From Micromussa lordhowensis (lineage: Eukaryota; Cnidaria; Anthozoa; Scleractinia; Lobophylliidae), in contig OZ026603.1 in assembly GCA_964020085.1 (NCBI GenBank), forward strand, positions 29,097,952 through 29,161,951: a stretch of DNA of 64,000 bases. Direction: 5' to 3'. This document shows, piece by piece, positions 50,401 through 62,765 of this stretch (the first letter of the stretch is position 1; every line of letters starts with the position of its first letter). The translations under genes and the position numbers were made by a program. A model generated the notes under the pieces. The model ran no database searches. It saw only the letters and a list, made by a program, of their open reading frames with translations, and was not told the DNA's origin.

Positions 50401-51103
50401 AATCTACTGTAGATTATTTTTAATTTTCCTGATCTGCTCCTCAGTGTTCATCAATCATGAAAGACATTTCTTTTGTTTTGTAGATTACTGCCAACCAGTG
50501 TTTGAATGTAACAGTCGCTGCACTTGTTCGGGATCATGTCCAAACAGGGTGGCTCAGAAGGGTCAACAACTTAATCTTCAGGTATTCAAAACTAAGCATA
50601 AAGGATGGGGGTTGAGAACTCTTGAAAGCATTAAGAAATTTACTTTTGTGTGTGAATATGCTGGCGAACTGATTTCAATTCAAGAAGCTAAAAAGCGTGC
50701 ACAGGAATTGACTCATGAAACTGGTAACTACCTGATAGTTCTCAGAGAACACAGTTCCAAAGACCAGGTCTTAAGAACACACGTAGATGCTCGTTTCCAT
50801 GGTAATGCATCAAGGTTTGTAAATCACTCATGCAGCCCTAACCTCATCATGGTGCCAGTCAGAGTGGATTCCATTGTTCCTAGACTAGCCCTCTTTGTGG
50901 CCAGAAACATTGATATTGGGGAAGAGTTATCATTCGACTATTCAGGAGAATTTAGTGTTTGGCCTGCAGCTAAAACAAATGGGGAACATGTAAAAGGATT
51001 GCAGGTCTTCAGGGACTTCGGAAAGCAACCGAAGAGTTGCTGTTGTGGTTCACAGAGTTGCAGAGGTGTTCTTCCCTTTGAATCGTCATTATATTCTTCT
51101 TAA
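47423..51103 (+). CDS. setmar: SET-domain histone lysine methyltransferase, SETMAR-like (294 aa)
   Basis: Exons 47423-47512, 47804-47978 and 50484-51103; 885 nt open, GT-AG. The pre-SET cysteine array is in exon 2 (PGCRCQQLSC, ICSCL) and the start of exon 3 (CNSRCTCSGSCPNRV). SET domain: KGWGLRTL, NHSCSPNL (about residue 202) and ELSFDYSG (about 239), which form the SAM and substrate site. Post-SET: CCCGSQSC near the end, which ends FESSLYSS. Order and length match the SET part of SETMAR, which methylates histone H3 (reported for Lys36). The mariner transposase half found in anthropoid primates is absent, as expected. Start 47423 chosen; an in-frame ATG at 47312 would add 37 residues unlike the family. 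Confidence 0.9.
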
Positions 51104-53878
51104 GGTGTTCAGGCCAAATCATTGGCAATGGTTGAGAAGCTTTCAGCCCCCTCTCCGTGACTCCAGCAGGTTCCAATACATTTGGCTGGTCAGGCTACCA
51201 GATTGGACAGGCTTCAAGTGATGTACATGTATTCCACCAGAAGGTTCGTCCTAACTGGGTTGGTCAGTGTATCGAGTACAGACAAAGACATGGTGCACAT
51301 TTTAATTATCCCTTGATATGATTTAACAAAGCTTGATAGCTACATGTTGGGTGGAAGAAGAAAGATCACAATAGACAGAATACTATATTGAGAAAGGACA
51401 ATTCACTCATGCGCCTTATATGCGTGTACAGTGTGCTAGAGATGAACAGATTAACAACAGTTGAGATCCCCGTGAGCTGACCTAACAAATCCGAGGCATA
51501 AAATGCAGACAGAAGCTGATATTGGATATATGATAATGATGATGACAATGATGATGATGATGACAATCACACAAAGAGTTATTTGACCATACAATAATTA
51601 TTACTCACAGTATAGAGTGATACAATCCCTTGTAATTATGTATTTATCAATGACACTAAATACTGTAAGTAACTTTTTCTTTATTCTGTAAAATATGAGT
51701 CCTTCATACAGCCTTTTGTTTTATGCAATATAACTTAAACTCCATAGGAAATAAAGTTAAATATATTGATCCAAGTCCACTGAAAATTATTAGTTTCAAA
51801 TGGACATATAAATACAGTGTATATGAAACATTGAACAATAAATTAATCCAGTATAATACATATGTCAAATACGAGGGGAGTCGAATACATTTACATTTTG
51901 GTGGCATCGTTTTCATTTCACCTTAAAAACATAGATCTTTATACAGGGCACTTCCCCACAGACAATATGATACATGAATACAAAGAGGTTATTGATAGAA
52001 ACTGAGGTAAATATCAGACGATATTTGCCTGAAAAGTGAACGATTATTATTTTTTATATATACATGCTCAACCTGTGAGTCTCTGGCAAAATAATTTGTT
52101 TTTCACAGACACAAAGTAAAAATTATGAACGTTTACGTTTGGTATTTCATTTGCTACGTTATTTTCAATCCGTTTTTACAAATCTTAAAAAAGTAAATAA
52201 AGCTATAATTAAAAGAGAACTATCTTAAAAATCTAACTAGGATACATATATAACTTTGTACTTTCTATAGTTACAAATAACGCTTGGTTACAGGGCTTTC
52301 TATTATGCACTTTTCCAAAAGAAATGATAATTTTTATAGAAGTTTGCATGTATTTTGCGATAGTGATGTAGAGATTGCCTTGCTGGAAAGAGATGTGTCA
52401 ACAGCCCGCGATGACAGTGGTCAGCACGAGGCTGACCGCAGTTGTGTTGTAACATCACGTGAGTGTAAAGATCGGCGTAAATTCCCTAGATATATTTATA
52501 ACGCGGCACGTCTGTTATTTGGCGTGATTTTCTCCTTTCCATATATTCAGGCGTTTATCTGTAAAATAACGAAAAATGTTCACATTGAATATCAAGGACG
52601 ATAATCTCCTAAACTCTAGTGAAACGCTTCTTTGTAAACACTAGTTACTTGGTCATTTAAGGTCAAATGGCTGCAACAAGTGAGAAAGCTATAACCCCTG
52701 CCTCCTTCTGTTCCCTCGAAATACAGTGGAAACCCGTTAATGCGGTCACTACCGGGTCATGAAAATTTGACAGCATCAACGAGGTAGTCTCAAACCTCGC
52801 GCGACTGGTCCAAATTGAGTGACGTCTTAAGGTGGGGGTTCACCTGAATTAAAGTGAAATTTGAGGAAGTTTAAAGAGAGATTGAAAGGGGGAGAAAAGG
52901 TTATGGAACACCACCAGACAGTTGCCCGACCCCACAATGGCACTCGGGTTGTTAGGCAACTGTTTGGTGTGTATCTACCAATTTTTAACTTCAAACTCTA
53001 ATTTTAAAACAACACCAAATCTTCAAAATTTCCTATTTCCATAAATTTTACTAATCCTTTGAGAAAAACTATCTATCTCCAAATAAACCTACAAATCACC
53101 AAAAAATTTACAAAACGGCGCAAAACATAGATGTGTGTAATGAGTGAACAGATTCTTGATTGCTTGAAACGTAAACGAGATATTTGCATTAAAAACATAA
53201 TACCAAGCCAAAATACGGCTTTCAGGTGGACCCCCGCCTTAACATATATATTGCATATGATCACAACTGCACTTCTAAGCAACAATTCTTTAATCAGCTT
53301 CCGGAATGCAGATATAATTTTGAAAAAAACTGAATCAGTGTATGAAAATATCAACAATGGCAAAAATGAACAAAAGTGGTTTGAGTGGCTGTATAAACGG
53401 GGTAAAATTATAAAGGATTATACAGGTTGGCCGGGGATTTCAGAATGTAGGCGTTGGCTGTTAACGGGGTGGCCGCATTAAAGGGGTTTTCTTATAAGAA
53501 AAAGGAACGGTGTTTCGCGTTTCGCTGGCGTTTCTTTTCGTGACGGTAACGCACGGTTCAGCACTATACTTGTCACTGTTTTGCTGCATGGCTTTTTGAA
53601 TATTCTAAGGTCGGTATGTTCATTCGCCTTATACCAGCATGCATAAATTCTTGAACTAATGTCGCGCGAAAGTAACAACCAGTCAGAGAACTACATGTGT
53701 CTATGGAGTGTTACGTCATCGGTATGGAATGTTTGGGGTCAAATGTCAAGCGGGGATTCAACAAACCTCTGAAAACCCCCACTGGAGGGAACATTTCCTT
53801 TGCCGGAAAAACAAATTTCTAGATCAGCATCCATATCGATTTGAAAAGAAGGGTTTCAAACGTTACATGCCATCTTAC
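51104..53878. other. Region between SETMAR-like gene and astacin gene
   Basis: No supported gene. The final exon of the astacin gene may lie here, but I could not identify one. A gatgat-type microsatellite is at about 51535-51568. 52727-53487 is an inverted-repeat element, listed separately. Confidence 0.45.
52727..53487. mobile_element. Inverted-repeat DNA element (pogo-like ends)
   Basis: Left end has ggaaacccgttaatgcggtc; right end, inverted, has the related aaacccctttaatgcggcca. The wording is like pogo/Tigger-type ends. About 760 bp, without a credible transposase. Confidence 0.5.
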
Positions 53879-56800
53879 CTGGCGCTGCCGGTTTACAGAA
53901 GCCACACGAGTTTGGACAATACTTCTTCATAAATGACACCCAGTGTGAGCAGTATCCGTTGTGAGATGCGAAGTATTTGCAATTTTCTTCAAAGACGTCT
54001 TGGCATTTGTCTGAAAAAAATAATCACTGAATTTTAAATTGACCGAAAGTCAGTGCTCAATGCATGACTGCCACAAGTTCAGGATCGTGGGAGATCCAGA
54101 ACCACAATCTTGGTCAGAATAAAATTGCAAATCTTAGACCACCCCATCCGTACCCTACCCTTGAATCAACGATGAACTCGCGCTGCAACCAAAACGTGCC
54201 AATTTTTTCATCATTGAAACTGGGGGAGGGGTGATTTAAATACTTCATTTGAATTACCCAAGATTGCAGACTCACTCTGACTCTAGGTTCAGTTACGTTG
54301 TTGTCGTTAATCTTATTATTATCAACATCAACAACGTTACCTCCTATGAAGCAGAGAATTTTTGACAATTTCTATTAAAACACGGTCGCTGACAGCTTTG
54401 TTGCTACTTACTTTCTTCAGATTTGTCTCTCTTGGTGCCGGCATTAATCGGAGGCTTCTTATCCCAAGGTTTACAGGGATAATCCTTTAATAACTGCTTG
54501 ATGTCAATGGCGCTAAAGTCGTCCATGTTCCCCAGCGGTCTGTTAGGATCTGATATTGACTGCAGCGTGTTGTCTCCGTTTTTGCTGAAGGCTTGGTTGT
54601 CATAGTGCATGAGGCTGTCAAAGTCGTACGGTTCCTCTGCGCTGTCCACCCGGTCGGGGCCATAACTGTCGAAGTTCTTTTCGAATCCTTTTGAAGTGGA
54701 ACAGACATAAAGAATACTTTTAGAAATACAGAAATCAGAATCATGTTTAAGAATGCTGTAAACAAAAGAAGGATTTTTGCGAAAATGAAATAACTTTAGC
54801 AGCTAGTTGATAAAAAAGTCAAAAATTTATGATAATTGCCTGGTTCGACATTCCACCATGATGTAACTGGTTCTATCAGCGCAGAACTGTTCGTGTCTAA
54901 TAGATACTTTAAGATAATGTATGTTAATTAAGTTATAATGAAGCGTTAATTTATGATAATTACCTGGTTCAATATTCCACCATAACACCATGACGTAATT
55001 ATCTCTGTCAGTGCGAGACTGTTCGTGAAAGAATCCCAGAGCATGCATCATCTCGTGCATAACAGTCCCTTTGTATTCACATCCTTCGCCAACTGAGATT
55101 CTTTGCTTTCCTCCCTGACGACCAATTGCTGAGAAACAACTAAAAGAAGAAGAGAGAAAAAGAACGAATTATGTATGAGCAAAATATACACTTGCCGCAA
55201 GTCGACCTTTGCTTGATCCTTAGCTTATTCATCTCCCTCGAAGGCATTCTTCGAGCATCGAAGTCGCAAGCGAAAGGAGTTTAAGAAAGTCTAAGCAGCG
55301 CTCGGAAAAGAAAACACTTCTGATTAATGATCAGAGGATCTGATCTTATTAAAACAAAACAAATTAAAACAATGCAAATCATTCAATGACAGTAAATACA
55401 ACGTTGATCTCTTACCCATAATTTCCTTGGAATTCCACGTAATCGTGTTCGTCAGTGCGAGGAACAAATTTTACGCAAGTTCTTTTGTGAAACTCGCGTA
55501 TGGCTTTCCTAATGGCTCTGAGGGCTTCTTTATCTGTTCAGCGAGAAAGGATTTATAACTTAACTAAACAAAAGAAGCTTGATTTAATGACTCAAAATGC
55601 TTGGATTAAATTTGAACCCAGTCGGGGTGAATGGTAAAGAGAAGTGTCGGAGGAAAATGTATTTTGTAATATTTACAAGTCTGAGACTTTGATTAATCCG
55701 TATCACATTAATTTCTCCATTAAATCACCTGCCCGCTGATGCGCACTTGTCAGGGTTCAACGGACCCACTCATGTCAAAATATTGAAACAAAACAACGTT
55801 ATTTTAGAAAGATCTTTCAGAACTGATTTTGTTCGGTTCATCCTGATCTCTGCATACGAGAGTAAATGCGACTTTTTAAAACAGACATTTTTGACTAAGT
55901 CTCTCATTTTCCTTTAGGATTGTGGAAAAAATCGCGAGGGAAAATGGCTGCAAAAATAGCATTTTCCTTTTCCTGTTGAAAAGTTAGTTGATTCTGGTGT
56001 TGCTTTGTTTTATTTTCTGTGCGCATTGCTTTTCTTTGTGTCTCACTCGGCGATCTAAAGTAAAGAGCGACCCCATCTTTTTTTGCTGCCGTCAAGGTCA
56101 ATAATTCACGTTTACCGGAAGGTAGAAGAGCCGCGGGCTCGCTTAAAAGCAGATACAAGAGAATGAATCGAAAGGAGAAGGAAATTACGTAAGACACTTG
56201 TGGCTTCCAGCGGACTGGAAAGCACGTACAACTCTCTTCTGGTTGACTTGTGACAACAGCGGGCAAATTGTAAAACACTTGCATCTTAATATCTTCGCCT
56301 AACGAGCCACTTCTGCAAATAAACTCTGTGATATTGTGTTAGAGATCTAGAAACGTTTCCGAATCTGACGGTCATCCTTGAGCACTTGACAACGAAAAGG
56401 AGCTTCGGTTACCAAACTCGTCTAACTAACGGCACGTGTGCAGTTACAAATGTTGTAATTAGAAAATGAATTCAATTCAGTGCGCATGCGTATAGTTACG
56501 ATCACACTTGAAACACGCAAGGTCAGGAAACGTAAAGGTTGTTCTAGAGTTAGTGATCACCCTGTAATGATGTCAAACCGGTTTTCTCGATATCTCACGA
56601 ACACGTTGGTAGAAGTTGCGACTGCCGTGAAGATAAACTATTGCGCACTCAATCGAATGAAATTAAGGTTTGCATGTTCCGGATGTTGTATCACAAAAGA
56701 TCAACTTCAATTCAAAGACTTTTTAGAGGCCTCTCATGACAAGTTAAACAAATATAGCGTACTTGTCACAGTGTCTCGTGTAAATCTAAAGAGCGCGAAC

Positions 56801-59800
56801 AATCGTTCTTCAAGCGAGCGGTTTCTCATTTTAAATCGGAACTGATGCCAAGTAGAATAAGCCCACAGCAACGGTGCTAAGCGATATTTGACGATGAAAT
56901 TGCACGTGCGGCCTACACAAGATTAGGGAGTTTACGTAACCACGACGGCGACGCCGAGGACAACGTCGATTAAAAATAAATTTATATTTTACCTACGACT
57001 CTTGCGGTACTCTCAAGTCACTTACTTTGTTTATCACTGTCAAAACTATCACGAAACTAAATCACGTTGTTGTCTTGCAGAGGACGACAAAGATATGTAC
57101 CAAGAATCATAACGCACGTATAAAGGCATTGTTATGCTCATTAAACCTTTTGTTTAGCGACGTTCCGTTGCCGCTGCCGTCGTGGTTTTCGTAAACTTAA
57201 CTCCCTAACCATTGATTTGTCGCCGGTGGCACCGACTATACATGTAATGGTTTCCTATCGAAGATACTATATACGTAATGGGCACTTACTGAGGCTAGAG
57301 TCTAGCTTGTAAGGCACTTCTCCATCCGGCCACCTCTTAACCATGTCGCTAACAATATCACGCTTAGTTCTTGACTTGCCCGCCTTCAGGACATTTCTAA
57401 GACGTTCTGTCACCAGTATGTCACCTTCAATTACTTCTGTGAGGTAGAAAAAGTAAAAAAAAACGGAAGTTCAGTGTGGTGCTAAAAGATAATCTGCCTA
57501 AACGCTGAGGATTTCGTCCCCACGTTAATTTTGTCTGCTTTTGTCTGTTTTCCTCATTTAAAGTGCAGCCTCAAGGATTTTTACTGAGAACGTTGTGTCT
57601 AATAATAATTTTACTTAAAATATCTAAAATTGAGGACTTCTTTTGGTCTAGCTGGGTCGTTATCACATAGCAAATTCAGCTTTATTTCTTCTGGCCGATC
57701 AGGAAGGACGAAAGCAAGTAATACATGCAATTAACCAATCGGAATTCGAAGGTAAATATCCAACTTGTGTCAGGCGCGGGAAACATGCAAACCATACAAA
57801 GCGCGGAAAAACATGCATTCCGCGGTAAGCGCGGGAAAACGCCCATATAGTGAATCACAATAACTTGCTTATTATTTTGCTCTTTATTCGTATAGGTAGC
57901 CAGACGGTTTCAGAGTTCAATTTGGAATTAATTTGCACGAGTGAGGTTTTCAAAAAGCTGAAATTACACGAGACGTTTCGGCGAGTGCAATTTCAGCTTT
58001 TTGAAAAAATTCGCGCGGAAAAAATGCTGGAAGGTGTTTCTTGAAGCCATTTTTTTCGCATTTCGGAAAACGTTTTTCAGAGTTTCTGTACAAAATTTTT
58101 GACATTGCTTTGCATGACATCATTTGCCTATAAAATTTCTCATTGTCTTTCTACCAATCGTAATCAAGAATTACGATGTGTAATTTGCACCGGTGTTACA
58201 CTTTTTGCACTGGTGTTACGCTTGAACTGCCCTGCTCTGAGCCAATCAGAATCGAGTAGTGTTTTCATGTGTCTAGAAAATATCCAACTTGTGTCAGGCG
58301 CGGGAAACATGCAAACCGTATAAAGCGCGGGAAAGACATGCATCCCGCAGTAAGCGCGGAAGAACGCCCATATAGTGAATCACAATAACTTGCTTATCGT
58401 TTTGCTCTTTATTCCTCTTAGAGTCAGCTTGCATGCTTTGGTCAGAATGCGATTAAATCACTTTTCCCCACTCAAAATACTGTTACAGAAATGTTAATCC
58501 CTTTTAAAGCTCATCCGCCTTAATATCTAAACATAAATATTGTCCATAGTGGCTTAGTTCAGCTTACTTGCACCCATCAATTCAAACACAGAATCGTGCA
58601 TCAATGTCTCGAAAAGGTCATCATTTTAGTCTTTATACATGGACAGACCTGGACTGTTTTATAGTAGATTTCCCCAGTTCCCCGATAAGTCAGCAAGTGT
58701 ATCTTTCCACAACAAAGAGGACTTGAAATCAGGACGAAACTTTGTCGCGTCGAATGAAAGTCGTCGCCGGCCATATCTGACCCCGCCAGGTCAGACTTAT
58801 AAAAATAATTGTGTCTCGGAGGAAAAACACTCAGTAAATCTGGCCTCTTGTCTGGCCATGGATTTCATTATTCAAATTGTTCGCAACTACTAATAACCGA
58901 CACGCCGACAGAATTTGTCTTTCGTCTGCCTAAATCGTCTTGAAAACTTTGGAATTGAAGCCATTTCCATTCATTTGGCGTTGTCAGAGAAGAAAAATTC
59001 TTATTCAAAGCTTCTCGTCTGAGTGTCATTTATCGCGTTCTTAAAAGAAAAACTAAAACCTTTGTGAAAAAAAAAATCGAATTTGGGCTTTTTTTGAAGT
59101 ATCGCAATTTTGTGTTTTGAAAAGAGTCAAAACCACAAAATGATTAGTTATGCTCGAGCTTTCCTCAGACGCAACACATTTTCTACCAAGGCTACATTTC
59201 CCGTGGTTGCCAGTGTAATATGGTTTTCCGCACGCCAATATTACATGAAAAGCATACTCGGAAGGCCGGGGAACTCCTTAAATTGAGGTCACCTCCTTCC
59301 TTTATCGTGGTGAAAGATTTCATTTTTACTTTTTCGGTAGACTGAGAGAGATGAGATCCGGCCTCGATAGCTACTCGTGTGATGAACTCTCATGTACGAC
59401 TTCATGTGTCCTGACACTTTTGTCTTTGACTGCATCAGTCTGAAACTCCTCGAAACCTGAGAGCCAGTTTAACTTTCAAACGTTCTATTTCTGTTCTTTT
59501 GACGTAAACTCAGCTTTAAATACCCCAAAACTATTCAGAGGCTCAAACTGATGATTTTGAACTTTGACAATGATCTGTGCCCCGTCGATCGGGCGAAGGC
59601 ATCCTCGATTTTCTCATTGCCGTGTCGAAACGTCAATGCATTTTTAATACTTAATCTAAATTCACTGTGTATTAATTGTTATTTATTCGCTCTCAGGCGA
59701 CACGCAGCTGTGTCAACAAAAAGTAAATTAATTAAGTGCCCTACAATTGCGACAGATTAAAATTTTACCCGATTATGATTGGATCATAAAAACGTGTTTC

Positions 59801-60433
59801 GAACAAAATTGAACTGAATTAAATTCGACACGGCAAAAACATGCCCCCAAACACTTAACACTTGAATGGCTATGTTGCGTGATGAAGCCATCGAATATTG
59901 GATGCAATTACTCAGCGATCATTTAAAACCAACACAATAACTGTAGCAGAATTAAAGTAAATAACAAAACTATCACAGATATCAACGAGATTCACAGTTG
60001 ATATTACCCTTCGGCGTAATATGTTCGCAAACTTCTGTTCGCTGTACAGCCTTTTAATGTAAAGACTGAGGTTTTTTCTTTGCGTGTGTTTTGATATATC
60101 GTAGAGGGAACTTGAGATCACTTTTCAGAACATGAAACTACAATAGCTTTCTGGTACTACTATGATGTAACAGCCCTCTGTGATGTGCCTCCCCCTCTTA
60201 TGAGAACACATCGCTAGCGATAGAGGCATATGGGGTTCAACGACATGACAAATACATGTCGCGTAGTACAGAAGGCTTCATACTGGTCGCCAAAACATAC
60301 TAAGTAATGGCATTGCCTTACCGTCGTGGTCATTGACAGTTCGTTGCCTGGGGGCCGCGGCGACGTTGAACGGGTATGCTAAGAATACAGCAATCACTAG
60401 CCAAGTCAAAACAGAAAACAGAAGAGTGTTCAT
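53879..60433 (-). CDS. Astacin-family metalloprotease with C-terminal ShKT domain (3' end not found)
   Basis: Exons in transcript order: 60433-60322, 57436-57290, 55533-55416, 55139-54964, 54687-54412 and 54010-53879; all GT-AG with matching phases (961 nt). Exon 1 is a signal peptide (LLFSVLTWLVIAVFLAYPF). Exon 2 holds the propeptide (EGDILVTERLRNVLK) and a KSRTKRD processing site. Exons 3-5 form the catalytic domain: zinc site HEMMHALGFFHE in exon 4 and Met-turn SLMHY in exon 5. Exon 6 is a six-Cys ShKT domain (NKCQDVF, then NSCGFC). Such astacin-ShKT proteins are secreted proteases of cnidarians, some in nematocysts. Exon 6 ends at a strong donor (CAG|GTAAG); a further exon should follow, or read-through adds eight codons to a stop near 53852. 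Confidence 0.88.
54839..54903 (-). pseudogene. Duplicated fragment of the astacin zinc-site exon
   Basis: The minus strand here repeats the 3' half of exon 4 with changes: gaacagttctgcgctgatag, then acatcatggtgga, then gaaccaggcaattatc. The donor has become GGCAAT rather than GGTAAT. It lacks the HExxH codons and is not a functional exon. It lies 60 bp beyond the real exon. Confidence 0.75.
57755..57893. repeat. Direct repeat, copy 1
   Basis: About 138 bp, from tatccaacttgtgtcaggcg to aataacttgcttat, also at 58278-58415 with few differences. Between them, about 57940-58020, is an inverted pair (tttcaaaaagctgaaatt and aatttcagctttttgaaa). Confidence 0.8.
58278..58415. repeat. Direct repeat, copy 2
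   Basis: Partner of 57755-57893. Together they bracket about 385 bp; this could be a tandem duplication or a short-terminal-direct-repeat element. In intron 1 of the astacin gene. Confidence 0.8.
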
Positions 60434-60562
60434 CTCGTTAGGGCAGTCCGTCTGGGTGAGTCCTTTCAGGCAGGCGCTCGTTCAACTCGAGATCAGGCAG
60501 CTGTAACGAGGTTCAGCTAAACCGGCTGAAAAAAAATCAATGCAAACAAAGCGTTGATCCGA

Positions 60563-60570
60563 TATTTATA
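60563..60570 (-). promoter_or_regulatory. TATA box of the astacin gene
   Basis: TATAAATA on the minus strand, 130 bp before the ATG at 60433. Confidence 0.55.
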
Positions 60571-62461
60571 GTAGTCAATTCATTGGGACTCATTTGCATA
60601 CCCGGCCTGTCTACGGCCCTTGTTTTCACGTCACGTGTCGTAAGTGATATTACGTACTTACGTTGGCAAGAAAGGGCTTAGATGGGCAACAAAGGTTCCA
60701 AACATCGCCGTATGGCACGGCTGAAACCCTTATCAACCCACGAGTCACTAACTTAGTTGTCAGAAATCAACACACAGTTATCGTGCCTTGAGCAAAACGA
60801 CACATCAGTGTTATGCCCCGTTATATAGGCGTTTCTAGAGAAGTCATGAATGTGCATTTATTACTGTTTGATCGTAATAGTTTTAAAGTCAAGTGTCGAA
60901 TACAGCTTTTGGAAGATTAATGCAAGTTCAGACATTCGGCTGCTAAGCAACCGCTTGCTCATAAATATACGAGATTGTACGAGGAAGAATACAGAAAACA
61001 CTGAACTAAATCTCTAGAACTTTGATTTGACAAACAAGGTTGTAGAGCCGAAGTCAGATAACAAAATTTGATTATACGCGCGATTACTCAACCTATTCAT
61101 TATTGTATTATTCCGGACATAAAACAGCTCATTCAAATTGCTGATTGAAAACACAACCAGCTGCAAGTTTATTGTTTCAGGAAGGAATCAGTGGCCATTG
61201 CACCGTGTATCATTGTTCTATCCTAAGTTTTCATTACTCATGTTTACCTAGAAACGAATCATGAATACTATCATAGGGGCAATGTCACGGATCATGGCTT
61301 ACCGTGGAAATGTTTATTAGTAAATTTTTTTCAAGTTCGTTGGTAATCTGCCCGCAAATTGGCTCTTGTTTCTTCTTTTTCGATAGCCTCTTTTGTGCTT
61401 TTGCTTCACACATGTATATATCTACAACTATTATCAGTTTTCAGTTTTCTTTCCGTCCGCTTGAGGCAGCGTCTACAGTTCGCCGGAGAAATCTGAAAAC
61501 GCAGCTTTATTTCTACGGTTAGGCCTACCGTCCACACTAATCCGTCATCTAATCCGAATACGGAGCTTTTGGAAAACGCTCCTCAAACCAGAGGAATTTG
61601 AAAACGCCGGCTTTTCGTTTTAGCGTTGACGGAAAACATTTTGAAAAACGGAGTTTTTCTATAACGATGAAGTCAAGATAATCACGAGTTTTCCTCAAAT
61701 ACAAATACAAAATGACCGGTGATTGCTGCGTTTTTTAATTCCTCCGACGGAAACGTTTGATACGTTCCCAGAGTATTGTGAGCCGGGCATTTCCTAATTT
61801 CATGTCAAACGTTAGCAAGCGTCAATTGTGCATGTCGTCCTTATAACGCATCATTCACAGGACAACGAAATTTTGTCAAGCCGTTCAAAAATATATATAT
61901 ACCTCGTTTTCTTTTTAGTTTCATCTTTTTTCAGGCGCCGTAAAGTTAGTATACGATACTTTGCAGCCAAAATTGTAAATGACCACTGAAAAATGATGTA
62001 AAAAATTGTTTTCTAGTATCCGATATAGATAGTTCAAAGACAATCTAACTGGTATTGCCCTTTCGATAAGTGGCCAGCTGGTAGTAATAATATAAAGCTG
62101 ACAAATCATATCAGAGGAAAAATAATAACTGATAGCACAAAAATGACTAAAATATTTTCATATATCTCCCGGTTAACCGGCTGGTGTTTAATTAAGAAAG
62201 GTTGAATCTTCGTGGTGATTTTGGTTACTACGCCAAGCTGTTCTCTGTAGAATGCAAAGCAGTTCGTGTACTACTACTACTACAAAAAAGTTAAAAACGA
62301 ACTCTTGTGCTTTTGGCTTTGAGACTGAACCTTCACTAATGTGGCTGATGTTTTTCATAAAATACTCTACTCTATTGGAATTGAACTGACGAGTGCTTGC
62401 CGATGACACATCCCCTGTGATGACAGTGATTTTTTATATAGGCACATACTTAAATGATCTT

Positions 62462-62765
62462 AAATATCATTTTCACATTGAAATGGTAAGAATGAAAGTT
62501 CCAGCCCAAATGTCAGCATTGGTTAATTTCTTAGCATCTTCTTAAAATGTCTCATCCTTATAATGTTCTGATGTCAAAAGTTCTTACATTCAAAAAAGTA
62601 CATAATCGGATTTACGAATATCATTTTTCACAGTGAAATGGTAAAAATGAAACTTCCTGCCGCTCAAATGTCAGCATTGGTTAGGCTCTTAGCATCTTCT
62701 TAAAATTTCTCATCCCGATAATGTTCTGATGTCAAAACGTCTTACATTAAAAAACGGACATAATG
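62462..62765. repeat. Two tandem ~160-bp units
   Basis: Both contain aaatgtcagcattggtta, ttagcatcttcttaaaat and ataatgttctgatgtcaaaa, at about 62508-62580 and 62668-62740. About 85-90% alike by eye. Confidence 0.75.

Noticed and set aside
57755..58415. LTR retrotransposon
   Set aside because: Repeats are too short, with no primer site, polypurine tract or coding region between them.
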